DNA of 54,290 bases from Dehalococcoidia bacterium. GTDB lineage: Bacteria; Chloroflexota; Dehalococcoidia; JACPQF01. Positions 1 through 7,118 of this stretch are shown here, in pieces. The DNA lies in the NCBI GenBank assembly GCA_030650265.1, contig JAUSEJ010000788.1, positions 1-54,290 on the forward strand. Direction: 5' to 3'. A model generated the notes under the pieces. That model saw nothing but the letters and a program-made list of their open reading frames with translations, did not search any database and had not been told where the DNA came from. Numbering within the stretch: the first letter of the stretch is position 1; the number at the start of each line of letters is the position of its first letter. Position numbers and translations under genes: made by a program.

Positions 1-1
1 G

Positions 2-433
2 GCGGCGTTTGGTGCCCCGCATATCAGGGACAGGGTCTTCATCGTGGCCTACCCCTCGCGTAATGGAAGAATTACCCCGACGCGCTCGGTCGTTCTGGCC
101 CACACCAACGGTCGGGGATTCCAAAAGTGCACGCAACGCCACAGCGAAGAGAAACAAGATACCGCCGACAGGTATCCACAAGGGCTATACCCTGACCGAT
201 GCAGTCACTCAATGGCCAACACCTACAGCCAACCGCTGGTCTGGACTGCAAAGCCACGGCCAGAACGCCATCCTTGGGAAGTTGAACCCGATGTGGGTAG
301 AGTGGCTAATGGGATACTCGCTAGGGTGGACCGACTTAGAGGACTCGGGAATAGTGTCGTGTCCCAAATAATTGAGTACATAGGCGGACTGATTATAGCC
401 CACGCAGAAGTCCTAGAGAGGAGGAAGGAATGA
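2..433 (+). CDS. DNA cytosine-5 methyltransferase, C-terminal part (cut by window edge)
   Basis: This is the C-terminal part of a Dcm-type enzyme that methylates cytosine at C5; the catalytic N-terminal half lies left of the window. The first residues in frame 2 read AFGAPHIRDRVFIVA, which is the motif VIII neighbourhood of phage C5 methyltransferases. The end reads RVDRLRGLGNSVVSQIIEYIG, the motif X helix. The frame is open from base 2 to the TGA at 431-433. Oddly, frame 3 of the same bases (9-371) also reads like a phage methyltransferase tail, with repeated WPTP motifs and LNPMWVEWLMGYSLGWTDLE. A frameshift near base 50 or an ancestral frame switch is therefore possible. The family call is firm; which frame is used in the middle is not. 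Confidence 0.72.
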   Translation, partial: AAFGAPHIRDRVFIVAYPSRNGRITPTRSVVLAHTNGRGFQKCTQRHSEEKQDTADRYPQGLYPDRCSHSMANTYSQPLVWTAKPRPERHPWEVEPDVGRVANGILARVDRLRGLGNSVVSQIIEYIGGLIIAHAEVLERRKE

Positions 434-753
434 GAGGAGATGAGGATATGACCTTAGACTACAAGAAAGACCGCGAGAAAATATTTAGATGTTCCTGTGG
501 AGGCAACCATTACCTGAGCATTTCCCACTGGTCAGGCGACCCGTCGGCCAGCATGACGCTAGAGGCTGCCGACCATTACGAGGACTATGGTCTGTGGGGC
601 AGGCTCAAAGCCGCCTGGCAAATCATCCGAGAAGGGCAGCATATGTGGTTCGAGATCGTCCTAGACCCGGCCATGACAGATGCCGTCTGTACCGAGCTCA
701 TGGCGCTGGAGCGGACGTTCCTGGAAGAGGCGAAGGAAGTCGCTGCCGAATGA
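430..753 (+). CDS. small hypothetical protein with CxC motif
   Basis: Unrecognised protein of 107 residues, or 101 if it starts at the ATG at 448. The first ATG overlaps the stop of the methyltransferase (ATGA) and has AGGAGG five bases upstream. The second ATG also has AGGAG nine bases upstream, so the start is ambiguous. A CSCGG segment lies near residue 21-25, followed by alternating strands and a C-terminal acidic helix. A single CxC is too little for a zinc site on its own. The next gene starts in its last codons, so it belongs to the same polycistron. Confidence 0.7.
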   Translation: MRGDEDMTLDYKKDREKIFRCSCGGNHYLSISHWSGDPSASMTLEAADHYEDYGLWGRLKAAWQIIREGQHMWFEIVLDPAMTDAVCTELMALERTFLEEAKEVAAE

Positions 754-1190
754 AGCTCCTACTTCTCGCCCTACTACTCCTGCTGGCCTTCGCAACTGTC
801 CGGAATTACCGAATAGTTGGGGCGAGCGGGCCGGAGTACATCGTCAAAGGCGGCTGGCTGTACCCGACACCCGTGGTGAGGACGGAGAGAGCGTCAGAGT
901 CGGCAGAGGGGGCCCGGGAATATAGACTCACCGCCTACAGTTGCTACGACGCAGCTTGCCTGACTTCCTCTGGTGAAAAGGCGGGCCCGGGAACCGTTGC
1001 GCACGAGTGGCTACCGTTTGGGACCCGACTAGAGATTGAGGGTTTGGATGTGTTCACGGTTCGAGACAGAGGAACGATAACCGGCGACTGGTTGGATGTT
1101 TGGCAGCCAACGCGCGCCGCTGAGATAGAGTTCGGCAACCAGTTTAGGGTGGTAACCATAACAGTGGGAGAGAAGGAGGAGAAGAATTGA
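750..1190 (+). CDS. secreted 3D-domain (double-psi beta-barrel) protein
   Basis: Predicted exported protein of 146 residues. Residues 1-16 form a leucine-rich signal peptide or membrane anchor. Residues 58-138 resemble the 3D domain named for three aspartates, related to lytic transglycosylase barrels: LTAYS at 60-64, then SGEKAGPGT, a VRDRG segment with Asp106, and GDWLDVW with Asp113 and Asp116. In this family the barrel acts on or binds peptidoglycan. I chose the ATG at 750 because it overlaps the previous stop and opens directly into the signal peptide; upstream in-frame codons lie inside the previous gene. A role in cell-wall remodelling or release is likely but not proven. Confidence 0.72.
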   Translation: MKLLLLALLLLLAFATVRNYRIVGASGPEYIVKGGWLYPTPVVRTERASESAEGAREYRLTAYSCYDAACLTSSGEKAGPGTVAHEWLPFGTRLEIEGLDVFTVRDRGTITGDWLDVWQPTRAAEIEFGNQFRVVTITVGEKEEKN

Positions 1191-1498
1191 ACAAAAACGG
1201 CAACACAGCCAGCTTGAAGAGGGGCTACAACATCGCCATCGGCCAGACAGCCCGGCGGAAAGGACAACACAACCACTGGGACATCAAGCCCGGCGCCTAC
1301 GTTCCGCCGGTGAGTAAGAGCATGGCGGAGCTCAAGGCCAGCGCCCGGTGCGAGCTGAGCCCGACGGGAGCCCACTTCGACATCGAGGTCAACCGGCAAT
1401 TCGAGTGCCGCTACTGTCACGCCAAGCGAGGCCCGGCGCACAGGAGCATTGTCGACCGCTACACGCTGGACGAAGGTCTAGCGGTAAGAGGGTATTAG
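1187..1498 (+). CDS. small basic protein with CxxC motif
   Basis: Unrecognised protein of 103 residues. It starts at TTG overlapping the previous stop, with AAGGAGGAG eight bases upstream. It is rich in Arg and Lys. A cysteine at about residue 55 and a CRYC pair near residue 72, with histidines around them, could form a small zinc knuckle. It lies between the 3D-domain gene and a run of small accessory genes. Confidence 0.6.
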   Translation: MNKNGNTASLKRGYNIAIGQTARRKGQHNHWDIKPGAYVPPVSKSMAELKASARCELSPTGAHFDIEVNRQFECRYCHAKRGPAHRSIVDRYTLDEGLAVRGY

Positions 1499-1518
1499 AG
1501 AGAGGAGAAAATGGGATT

Positions 1519-1872
1519 TTGTACGCGAGATTTAGCTCCGACGATTGGAAATCCGATGTCTATGCCTATCTGTCGGCGGCAAACAACCGTTATGTGACTC
1601 ACGTCGCCGCCTGTCGTCTCGTGGGCGACATCCCACCGTTGGTTGGTATTGACGACCCTGACTTTGCCGAGTCCTATCTACGCCAGGCGGAGGCAGTCAA
1701 ACAAGCCGAGCGAGTACCGATAGGGCTATCCTGCGATGGGCAGACGTTTGAGGATGACACACTAGCCGGTCTGCTAGTCCGGCTGGAGGGGCTACGCGAG
1801 ACGGGGTATTATGTGCCTGAATCGGCGCTGCAGGAGATTCGAGGGGAGAAGGAGGAGAAAAAAGATGCCTGA
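1519..1872 (+). CDS. small hypothetical protein
   Basis: Unrecognised protein of about 117 residues. The reading frame is clear (YARFSSDDWKSDVYAYL at the start) but the start codon is not. A strong AGAGGAG at 1501-1507 precedes an ATG in a different frame at 1511. In the coding frame the nearest candidates are ATT at 1516 or TTG at 1519. I chose TTG. The N-terminal half looks like beta strands and the C-terminal half like one long helix ending in a lysine-rich tail. Confidence 0.6.
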   Translation: MYARFSSDDWKSDVYAYLSAANNRYVTHVAACRLVGDIPPLVGIDDPDFAESYLRQAEAVKQAERVPIGLSCDGQTFEDDTLAGLLVRLEGLRETGYYVPESALQEIRGEKEEKKDA

Positions 1873-2206
1873 ACCACTGAGCGATAAAGAGCTAGTCGCG
1901 ATACGGAAACGACGTAGCATCCTAGATAGCGCTGACTGGGTGCTACTCCCACGGCTGGATGCGGAAATGGTACTGAGAGAATTGGCATTCGATGACCTGC
2001 CCCGACTGCTCGCAACGGTGGGGGCATATCGGGATGCGTTGCCGCCAGCAAACAGACTCAGGGAATTAGCAGGATGGATAGCAGCCGGTAAGAATGAAGT
2101 AGCTTGGTTTGACAGAGAAGTGGCACAAAAGCACCTGCTGGCATGGGCCGACCGCATCGAGGCGTTACATGCCGTGCAGAAGAAGGAGGAACCCAATGGA
2201 CAATAG
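1865..2206 (+). CDS. small helical hypothetical protein
   Basis: Unrecognised, 113 residues, mostly helical and charged. The ATG at 1865 overlaps the previous stop (ATGCCTGA) and follows GGAGAAGGAGGAG. The C-terminus ends KKEEPNGQ, where the coding sequence also supplies the ribosome binding site of the next gene. No motif was found. Confidence 0.65.
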   Translation: MPEPLSDKELVAIRKRRSILDSADWVLLPRLDAEMVLRELAFDDLPRLLATVGAYRDALPPANRLRELAGWIAAGKNEVAWFDREVAQKHLLAWADRIEALHAVQKKEEPNGQ

Positions 2207-2879
2207 CGAGCTAAGGGTGACGACAGAACAAGCACTAGAGATGCAGAAGACCATCAACCTGCACCTGCACAGGGAGAACAACAGGTTCAGGGCCGACAAG
2301 GATGCGGCAGTGGTGAAGGTGATAGAGCTTGAGGAGCAACTAGCCGAGTCTCAGGCACAAATTGGTTATGAGCAGGAGAGGGTAGCACATTGGTTCAATG
2401 AGACACTGGTAGCACGCCAGCAGCTAGCCATAGCAAATCAGGATGTAACAACTCATCAGGCGTTGTTGGTTAGTGACTCGATTAGTGTATTACAACAGCA
2501 GCTAACCGACACCACAGCCCGAGCCGAGCAGGCAGAGGTACAAGCGGGGGCGATGCAGAAGAAAATACGAGACAGGATTGAGTGGGCAAAACATAATAGC
2601 TCATTTTTGGTTGCAGTAGAGGTAGCTCATATATTATCTGGGCTACTGGATTCTATGTCTGACAAGCAGCAAATGGAGCGAGTAAGGGCTCTGGAGGCTG
2701 TGGCAGAGGTAGAGAGGCTGCGTGGGGAACAGGCTGATGAGAATGCAGTCCCGAATTGCACTGGATGCAAACACTGCGGGATTGACCGGTGCCTACACCC
2801 GACTCGCAGTTATGACCCAGATGGGAAAGGCGGCTGCTTGAATCTGGAGAAGTCTGAGGAGGGGAAAGATGCTGAGTAA
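2196..2879 (+). CDS. coiled-coil protein with C-terminal cysteine cluster
   Basis: Unrecognised protein of 227 residues. Residues 5-185 have the heptad pattern of long coiled coils (Leu/Ile/Val spacing, many Glu, Gln and Arg). The end carries CTGCKHCGIDRCLHP followed by a further GGC, a plausible four-cysteine metal site. The ATG at 2196 follows AAGGAGG and overlaps the upstream gene by 11 bases; frame-compatible starts further upstream lie inside that gene. Long coiled coil plus zinc knuckle suggests a scaffold or adaptor role, which is inference. Confidence 0.68.
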   Translation: MDNSELRVTTEQALEMQKTINLHLHRENNRFRADKDAAVVKVIELEEQLAESQAQIGYEQERVAHWFNETLVARQQLAIANQDVTTHQALLVSDSISVLQQQLTDTTARAEQAEVQAGAMQKKIRDRIEWAKHNSSFLVAVEVAHILSGLLDSMSDKQQMERVRALEAVAEVERLRGEQADENAVPNCTGCKHCGIDRCLHPTRSYDPDGKGGCLNLEKSEEGKDAE

Positions 2880-3207
2880 GAAAGAATTAGCAGAAATAGC
2901 GCAATTGAATGAGGTGAGAACACCGGGAGAGTGGGCAACATTTGGTAGACAAGTCATCGATGATAATCAGAAAATTATTGTTCAGACTCATGAGGAATCC
3001 AATGCTGCCTTCATCGCTGCCTGCTCAGTCGCTGTGCCGGCTATGCTGGAGACAATCAAAACACTCAAGGAACTCCTCTCAGATGCCTGGACAGAATACG
3101 CCCATCATGCTCCCGGGTGTTTGGGCGGGTTCGGCCGTCCCTGCGATTGCGGTTATGAGCAGTGGTTAGAGCAGGTGAAGCAGGCAGTAGGAGAGGAGGT
3201 GCCATGA
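2869..3207 (+). CDS. Ead/Ea22-like small phage protein
   Basis: A 112-residue protein. The segment SNAAFIAACSVAVPAMLE (about residues 44-61) matches the recurring AxFIAxxRxxVPALL pattern of Ead/Ea22-like phage proteins, whose biochemical role is unknown. Residues 83-98 hold several Cys and His (HHAPGCLGGFGRPCDCGYEQW), perhaps a metal site. The ATG overlaps the preceding gene by 11 bases behind GAGGAGGGG. Confidence 0.62.
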   Translation: MLSKKELAEIAQLNEVRTPGEWATFGRQVIDDNQKIIVQTHEESNAAFIAACSVAVPAMLETIKTLKELLSDAWTEYAHHAPGCLGGFGRPCDCGYEQWLEQVKQAVGEEVP

Positions 3208-3365
3208 ACGAATCCACCTACTTAGCAATCAAGCAGGTACTACAAACATGGTACGGCCTGACAAACGACCGCGCCAACCTGCAGGTACTGGGCGAAATTG
3301 CCTTGCTCATAGACAAGGAGATAGACGAGAGGATTGAGGCAGAGAGAGAGGGCAATCGGCCATGA
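3204..3365 (+). CDS. small helical hypothetical protein
   Basis: Unrecognised 53-residue protein. The ATG at 3204 overlaps the preceding TGA and follows GAGAGGAGG. It reads as two amphipathic helices with an acidic C-terminus. No motif. Confidence 0.6.
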   Translation: MNESTYLAIKQVLQTWYGLTNDRANLQVLGEIALLIDKEIDERIEAEREGNRP

Positions 3366-3556
3366 ACCCACCCGAAGAACCAATGCACCCACCCATAACA
3401 GAGGAGATGTGGCAAGCCCACCAAGATGAGCAAGAGCAGGCCCAGCGACGCCAGCAGAGGGAGCATCAGCTAGCTGGCCTAATGCCCGAGGCTGGCACGC
3501 GTCGACTGAGAGCGACGAAGAGGCAGGCGAGACGAAATAGGAAGGGGAGAAGATGA
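3362..3556 (+). CDS. small protein with strongly basic C-terminus
   Basis: Unrecognised 64-residue protein. The N-terminal third is Pro and Glu rich, the middle is Gln rich, and the last 20 residues are an Arg/Lys tail (RRLRATKRQARRNRKGRR). The tail suggests nucleic-acid contact, which is inference. It overlaps both neighbours by four bases (ATGA). Confidence 0.58.
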   Translation: MNPPEEPMHPPITEEMWQAHQDEQEQAQRRQQREHQLAGLMPEAGTRRLRATKRQARRNRKGRR

Positions 3557-4071
3557 GGCGCGTACTCGGTTTTGATGTCGCCAACCGAACTGGCTACGCC
3601 CTTATCGAGGAAACACGGACGGACACTTGCGCTGTCGTAGTTGAGGCGGGCATTATTGAGTTAACGAAGGGGCAAAAACTGGAAGCGCAATTAGACGACC
3701 TACGGGCTGGGGTCGTGCTGGCGTTACGCAACCGAGGCCAATTCGATCTAGCCATCTACGAGGAAGTGCCGGTGCGACATGGGCGGGGTGCCGAACTGCT
3801 AGGGTTACAGCATAAGCAGTACGGGGCGCTACTGGTTGCCTTCGCATCCATGCCGTTCATCCATGCTGTGACCAGCGTCTCACCCGACCGCTGGCACATG
3901 GATATGCTTGGTATCATGCGGAACCGACCGCGACTCAAAGCCTGGGCCAAAGCGCAGGCATACATACGGACAGGCTACAAGACGGACGATGAGGACATCA
4001 ACGATGCCGTTCTGATTGCGCTTTGGGGGCTTGGCGCGTTGAGGTTGGGACTCGTAAAGGCAGCCGAGTGA
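3553..4071 (+). CDS. RuvC/RNase H-fold nuclease-like protein
   Basis: Predicted 172-residue member of the RuvC/YqgF-like nuclease superfamily, which cuts branched DNA such as Holliday junctions. The first strand reads VLGFDVANRTGYAL with Asp8 in the first catalytic position. AIYEEVP puts Glu70 or Glu71 on the fourth strand. DDEDINDAVLIALWG gives Asp148 and Asp151 in the closing helix. That acidic set and spacing, and the usual length of 150-180 residues, fit phage resolvases. Such enzymes trim branched replication intermediates before packaging. It sits among accessory genes, not beside terminase. Confidence 0.72.
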   Translation: MRRVLGFDVANRTGYALIEETRTDTCAVVVEAGIIELTKGQKLEAQLDDLRAGVVLALRNRGQFDLAIYEEVPVRHGRGAELLGLQHKQYGALLVAFASMPFIHAVTSVSPDRWHMDMLGIMRNRPRLKAWAKAQAYIRTGYKTDDEDINDAVLIALWGLGALRLGLVKAAE

Positions 4072-4292
4072 ACCCCTCCGTTGCCGCAGCCATCTCCATC
4101 CTTGAGGCTCACGGCGGCAAGGTGCGCCTAATCTGCGAGACATTCCTGCACTTCGAGACGGGGCCAATGGTGGTGCCGTGCGACCTCTATCCGGCGTGTG
4201 ACGGCTGTCAGCACGAGGCATGCTACCGGAGGCAGGTGATTGAGATGCCGGGGAAGGTGTACGTGGACGGGAGATACCTTGAACCAGACTAG
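4068..4292 (+). CDS. cysteine-rich small protein
   Basis: Unrecognised 74-residue protein starting at GTG, overlapping the previous stop (GTGA). Cysteines cluster in PCDLYPACDGCQHEACYRR, a likely zinc-binding loop. The C-terminal VYVDGRYL reads like a strand. No family recognised. Confidence 0.6.
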   Translation: MNPSVAAAISILEAHGGKVRLICETFLHFETGPMVVPCDLYPACDGCQHEACYRRQVIEMPGKVYVDGRYLEPD

Positions 4293-4812
4293 AATAGTGG
4301 GTGGCTTCGAGGAGGAACTATTGGCACTCATTCAGGATGTGCAGAGTCACCGCGAGGCCAAATGCCTAGAGGTTCAGGCGCTTACCAAACTGATAGCCGC
4401 CTTTGATGCGGTGATAGCTCATTACAAGGCTGCCTTAATGAACCACAGGCGAAAACTGTTCGAGTCGGTAACTGAGGAGGCTCAGCCCAACGCGGAAGAA
4501 TCGGCTGTCCCGAAACACGTAAAGAACCCTGATGCTGTTCTGCTGGGTAGGCTCGGTGGCAAAAAGGGCGGCAAGGCAAGGATGGCAAACATGGCGCCAG
4601 AGCAACGGCAGCAGCTCGCAACGAAAGCTGTCAATGCGCGGTGGCACCCTCCTGAGGAAGACACCTGCTCGCAATGCGGAGTCTTGATGAGGGAGCATCC
4701 CCGGTGTGCTGGCTGCGGCATTCTGGTGGGGCCTAATCACATGGAGCAGGATGTCATCGAAGGTTATTGTTCAGGCTGTGCCAAAGGGAGAGAGAAGGGA
4801 GCAAGCGAGTGA
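4279..4812 (+). CDS. coiled coil, GGK-rich linker and zinc ribbon protein
   Basis: Three parts in 177 residues. Residues 7-60 are a helical hairpin or coiled coil beginning GGFEEELLALIQDV. Residues 88-120 have the phage GGKKGGKARMANMAPEQRQQ pattern ending in KAVNARW, common in short phage proteins of unknown role. Residues 126-170 are a double zinc ribbon (CSQCG, CAGCG, CSGCAKG). I took the TTG at 4279, which follows GGGAG and overlaps the preceding gene by 14 bases. Its N-terminal module resembles that of the 52801 protein, which carries a different C-terminus. Confidence 0.65.
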   Translation: MNQTRIVGGFEEELLALIQDVQSHREAKCLEVQALTKLIAAFDAVIAHYKAALMNHRRKLFESVTEEAQPNAEESAVPKHVKNPDAVLLGRLGGKKGGKARMANMAPEQRQQLATKAVNARWHPPEEDTCSQCGVLMREHPRCAGCGILVGPNHMEQDVIEGYCSGCAKGREKGASE

Positions 4813-5021
4813 GCAGTAAAGACGAACTAATGTCCTGGGTTGACTACGCCTGCAACGGCATACATGATGCCTCTGGAGCACAGAAAGCGTTTCGGGAGTT
4901 GACCAACGCCATCACCGAGCTAGTCGGCCTCCGCCAGCGCAATGCCGAGCTGAGGGCGGAACTGGCCGACATCAGGGTTAGATTTGCAAGACTGGTGAAC
5001 AGATTGGAGGCAAGCAAGTGA
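4809..5021 (+). CDS. small coiled-coil protein
   Basis: Unrecognised 70-residue protein with a GTG start overlapping the preceding TGA. Residues 25-68 form one predicted coiled coil. The start region (GTGAGCAGTAAA) is repeated almost exactly at the start of the next gene. Confidence 0.6.
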   Translation: MSSKDELMSWVDYACNGIHDASGAQKAFRELTNAITELVGLRQRNAELRAELADIRVRFARLVNRLEASK

Positions 5022-5203
5022 GCAGTAAAAAGCCAAGGGAAACAGCATGGAAAACCTGTACTGCGTGTGGCAAGAAAATCCCATATTTCTTGGGTGCGAT
5101 TGTGTATTGTAATATCGCAACGCATGAGGAGCTTTGTTCCGACTGCTACGACAAGAAACTGGCTGAGGAGATGTGGCCTAGTGTCAAGGAAGGAGGCAAC
5201 TAG
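5018..5203 (+). CDS. small zinc-ribbon protein
   Basis: 61 residues with CTACGKK near residue 14 and CSDCYDKK near residue 40, a classic four-cysteine ribbon. Function unknown. GTG start overlapping the preceding stop. Confidence 0.62.
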   Translation: MSSKKPRETAWKTCTACGKKIPYFLGAIVYCNIATHEELCSDCYDKKLAEEMWPSVKEGGN

Positions 5204-5380
5204 ATGAGCGAGTACACACCTGAGCAATTGGGGCGGGTGCTGTATGAGATGGGCAAAGATGACACATGGAATTGTGCTATTTGCCCTGTGAGGGATAACT
5301 GCCTGACTAACGAATGGCCGTGCCTTGACTTTGCCGGTTTGCTGAGGGCAGTAAACGGGGAGGCAGGTGGATGCCGCTAG
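5204..5380 (+). CDS. small cysteine-rich protein
   Basis: 58 residues beginning MSEYTPEQLGRVLYEM. CAICPVRDNC and a later PCLDF give four cysteines in the pattern CxxC-x5-C-x6-C, typical of small metal-binding phage proteins. The ATG immediately follows the previous TAG, with AAGGAGG nine bases upstream. The gene overlaps the next one by ten bases. Confidence 0.6.
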   Translation: MSEYTPEQLGRVLYEMGKDDTWNCAICPVRDNCLTNEWPCLDFAGLLRAVNGEAGGCR

Positions 5381-5598
5381 ACGAACAAAGCGTTAGGCAG
5401 ACATTGGACGAGTGCCACAAACAACTTGCTTATTTAGAGGTGGAAGAGCAAATATTGTTGAAGATGGAAAAGGGCCTTGAGTGGCTGCTGCAACAGCATG
5501 AAGGGCGTGACATTCGGCAAAAACGGGGTAGTATTCTGCAAACTATTCGCCATCTTTGGAGAAGGGAGGAAGCTAATGGAGCCAAAACCAATCTATAA
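5371..5598 (+). CDS. small coiled-coil protein
   Basis: Unrecognised 75-residue protein. Almost entirely helical with Leu/Glu heptads from residue 5 to 50 and a basic tail. ATG behind GGGGAGGCAGG; overlaps the neighbours on both sides. Confidence 0.58.
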   Translation: MPLDEQSVRQTLDECHKQLAYLEVEEQILLKMEKGLEWLLQQHEGRDIRQKRGSILQTIRHLWRREEANGAKTNL

Positions 5599-5809
5599 TT
5601 GCCCAAACACAGAACCCAAGCCCATCCCGTGCACCATGGCCATCCGCAACTGCCTTACGGTCATCAAAGGCCGGATGCAGCTGGCCGAGAGGAGGCTGAC
5701 GGCGTCAGATGCGACTGACATAGGCTACATCGAGTACCAGCTCGACATCATCGGCCAGCAGGTCGAAATAATGGTGGGCATCGTCGAGGAAATGGAGAGA
5801 GAGGGATAG
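5576..5809 (+). CDS. small helical-hairpin protein resembling a kinase dimerisation domain
   Basis: 77 residues. After a short cysteine-containing lead, residues 22-39 read AIRNCLTVIKGRMQLAER. This is close to the HisKA (DHp) signature ELRNPLTVIKGxxQL of sensor kinases, but the phospho-accepting His is replaced by Met. A second helix (about 47-75, DIGYIEYQLDIIGQQVEIMVGI and on) would complete the hairpin. No ATPase domain follows, so kinase activity is excluded. It could bind host kinases or simply be a convergent coiled coil. Last gene of the left plus-strand group. Confidence 0.55.
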   Translation: MEPKPIYNCPNTEPKPIPCTMAIRNCLTVIKGRMQLAERRLTASDATDIGYIEYQLDIIGQQVEIMVGIVEEMEREG

Positions 5810-5829
5810 CGAGCGGAAGTGTGAAAGAG

Positions 5830-5920
5830 CCCGGCCACTGGGCTCGACAATGGCCGGGTTGAGGGAAAGAAGGATATAAGATGAGGAATTGAGGAGCAAG
5901 GTCGCCGGTAGCCTTGCTCC
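5830..5920. terminator. inverted repeats in the convergent intergenic gap
   Basis: Between the end of the plus-strand group and the end of the late operon lie two inverted repeats: CCCGGCCA at 5830-5837 with TGGCCGGG at 5851-5858, and GGAGCAAGG at 5893-5901 with CCTTGCTCC at 5912-5920. Neither has a long T run. Their position between convergent operons suggests bidirectional termination, possibly Rho-aided. Two copies of GGCTACATTA follow at 5971 and 5991. No gene is seen in 5810-5997. Confidence 0.4.
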
Positions 5921-5997
5921 CCTATCTATAACCGCCCGGGAGGAGGATAAAGCCCGGACGGTCCCCGAAGGGCTACATTAGCCTACACCAGGCTACA

Positions 5998-6168
5998 TTA
6001 AGGCGCCTTAGCCGGCGCTCGACTGCTAAACCACCACGCCACGATGGCACTCAGCAGCACCCACCAGTCTTGAGGGATGGATGTCCCAAAGGCGATAAAC
6101 CCAATAGTCGCCAGCACTGCCGCCACGGTCACAATGGGCCTAACCGATGCCCGGATTTTCTCAATCAT
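5998..6168 (-). CDS. two-transmembrane holin candidate
   Basis: 56 residues: a basic N-terminus (MIEKIRASVR), a hydrophobic segment at about 11-29, a short turn around TSIPQDWW, a second hydrophobic segment at about 36-47, and a basic tail (SSRAPAKAP). This is the size and topology of small holins that permeabilise the membrane so the endolysin can reach the wall. AAAGGAGA lies about ten bases before the ATG. It overlaps the 27-residue gene upstream by eight bases and is the last gene of the late operon, downstream of the amidase. Confidence 0.65.
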   Translation of the reverse strand: MIEKIRASVRPIVTVAAVLATIGFIAFGTSIPQDWWVLLSAIVAWWFSSRAPAKAP

Positions 6169-6244
6169 AATTGCCCTTGTCTCCTTTCCAGAGAATCCAT
6201 AGTACGAATAAACCAGCGACGGCGATGAGAAGCCATGTCGGCAT
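6161..6244 (-). CDS. 27-residue single-transmembrane peptide
   Basis: Reads MPTWLLIAVAGLFVLWILWK plus a charged tail GDKGNYD. One hydrophobic helix fills residues 3-19. AGGGAG lies about nine bases before the ATG and the stop overlaps the next start. In a lysis cassette, such a peptide may be an antiholin or a holin partner (inference). It is short but well formed. Confidence 0.55.
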   Translation of the reverse strand: MPTWLLIAVAGLFVLWILWKGDKGNYD

Positions 6245-6256
6245 GGCGTTGTCTCC

Positions 6257-6580
6257 CTATTTCCAATAGTGGTTGAGTACGGCTATGCTAACCATACCGA
6301 GCACCGCCCAAACGAGATTGAGCCTTGAGACAGACAACTGGAAGCGACTAGTTTCGGTACGGTCGCTGTCTCGCTGCTCGCTCAGTTGAGTCCGTCGTTT
6401 GCCCTCGTCCTTCTCGCTCGTCTGGTGATAAATTAGGTGGTTGCTGATTTGCAGAGACAGGAGGTCGAGTTTACCTGCGATTTCCTTGAACATCGCATTT
6501 CCCCTGTCTATCGCAGCGCAGAGTGAGTCAACGCGGGCCTCCAGTTTACCGATATCTCTTTCGCTCGTGCGTTCCATCAT
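6257..6580 (-). CDS. membrane-anchored coiled-coil lysis protein (XhlA/spanin-like)
   Basis: 107 residues. A long charged helix with heptads covers residues 8-85, followed by one C-terminal transmembrane segment (about 88-104, LVWAVLGMVSIAVLNHY). This layout fits XhlA-type haemolysin or holin accessory proteins. It sits between amidase and holin candidates. A second ATG is the next codon, and the upstream purine stretch is weak, so the exact start is uncertain by one residue. Confidence 0.6.
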   Translation of the reverse strand: MMERTSERDIGKLEARVDSLCAAIDRGNAMFKEIAGKLDLLSLQISNHLIYHQTSEKDEGKRRTQLSEQRDSDRTETSRFQLSVSRLNLVWAVLGMVSIAVLNHYWK

Positions 6581-6623
6581 ATCGCCTTATCCTTATCCGA
6601 GAATCAATCTGATGTACCCCGTT

Positions 6624-7118
6624 CTAAGCCCCGAGCAACGTCCAAAATGAAGGCCAGTCAAACATCCAGCCAGGGTCAGACTTGCCCTGCCGGATGCCTT
6701 GCGACGTCTGGTCGTGACCTTTGACATGCTCCCCATCTAGCGGAATATCATGTTGGCTTCCCCACCATTGCACAGCCTCGACAAGGCGAATTATCTGTAT
6801 CTCGCTGAAGGGTATCGCATTGTCCGGTTGTTCTAACTCGACTTGTAGACTGTGGGGGTTCAACTCGCCAGCGCCCCAAGCCGTGTCGCCGTCGGCCACG
6901 AAATGCACAAACTGGCCTTTCTGGGTAATGAGCAGGTGTGTCGACGCCTCAGCACGAGGGTTGCAGAACCAGTTCACAGTGGCCTGGGCTTCGACGCCAA
7001 TGGCCGCGCCGCCACGGGTCGAATGAATGATGATTAGGTCGATAGTCTGAGAGCGGCCCGGTTGGTAGTTCGGACTCGGGAACCATTGTTCCATAGCCTC
7101 GGTAAGCTGATTAGTCAT
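6624..7118 (-). CDS. N-acetylmuramoyl-L-alanine amidase endolysin
   Basis: 164-residue Amidase_2 type zinc enzyme that cleaves the MurNAc-L-Ala bond of peptidoglycan to free progeny phage. The strand IDLIIIHSTRG carries His32. HVKGHDQTSQG carries His135. KSDPG gives Asp148, so the three zinc ligands are present. There is no separate wall-binding domain and no signal peptide, so it needs a holin. Its ATG overlaps the stop of the glycoside hydrolase-like gene (ATGA). Confidence 0.88.
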   Translation of the reverse strand: MTNQLTEAMEQWFPSPNYQPGRSQTIDLIIIHSTRGGAAIGVEAQATVNWFCNPRAEASTHLLITQKGQFVHFVADGDTAWGAGELNPHSLQVELEQPDNAIPFSEIQIIRLVEAVQWWGSQHDIPLDGEHVKGHDQTSQGIRQGKSDPGWMFDWPSFWTLLGA

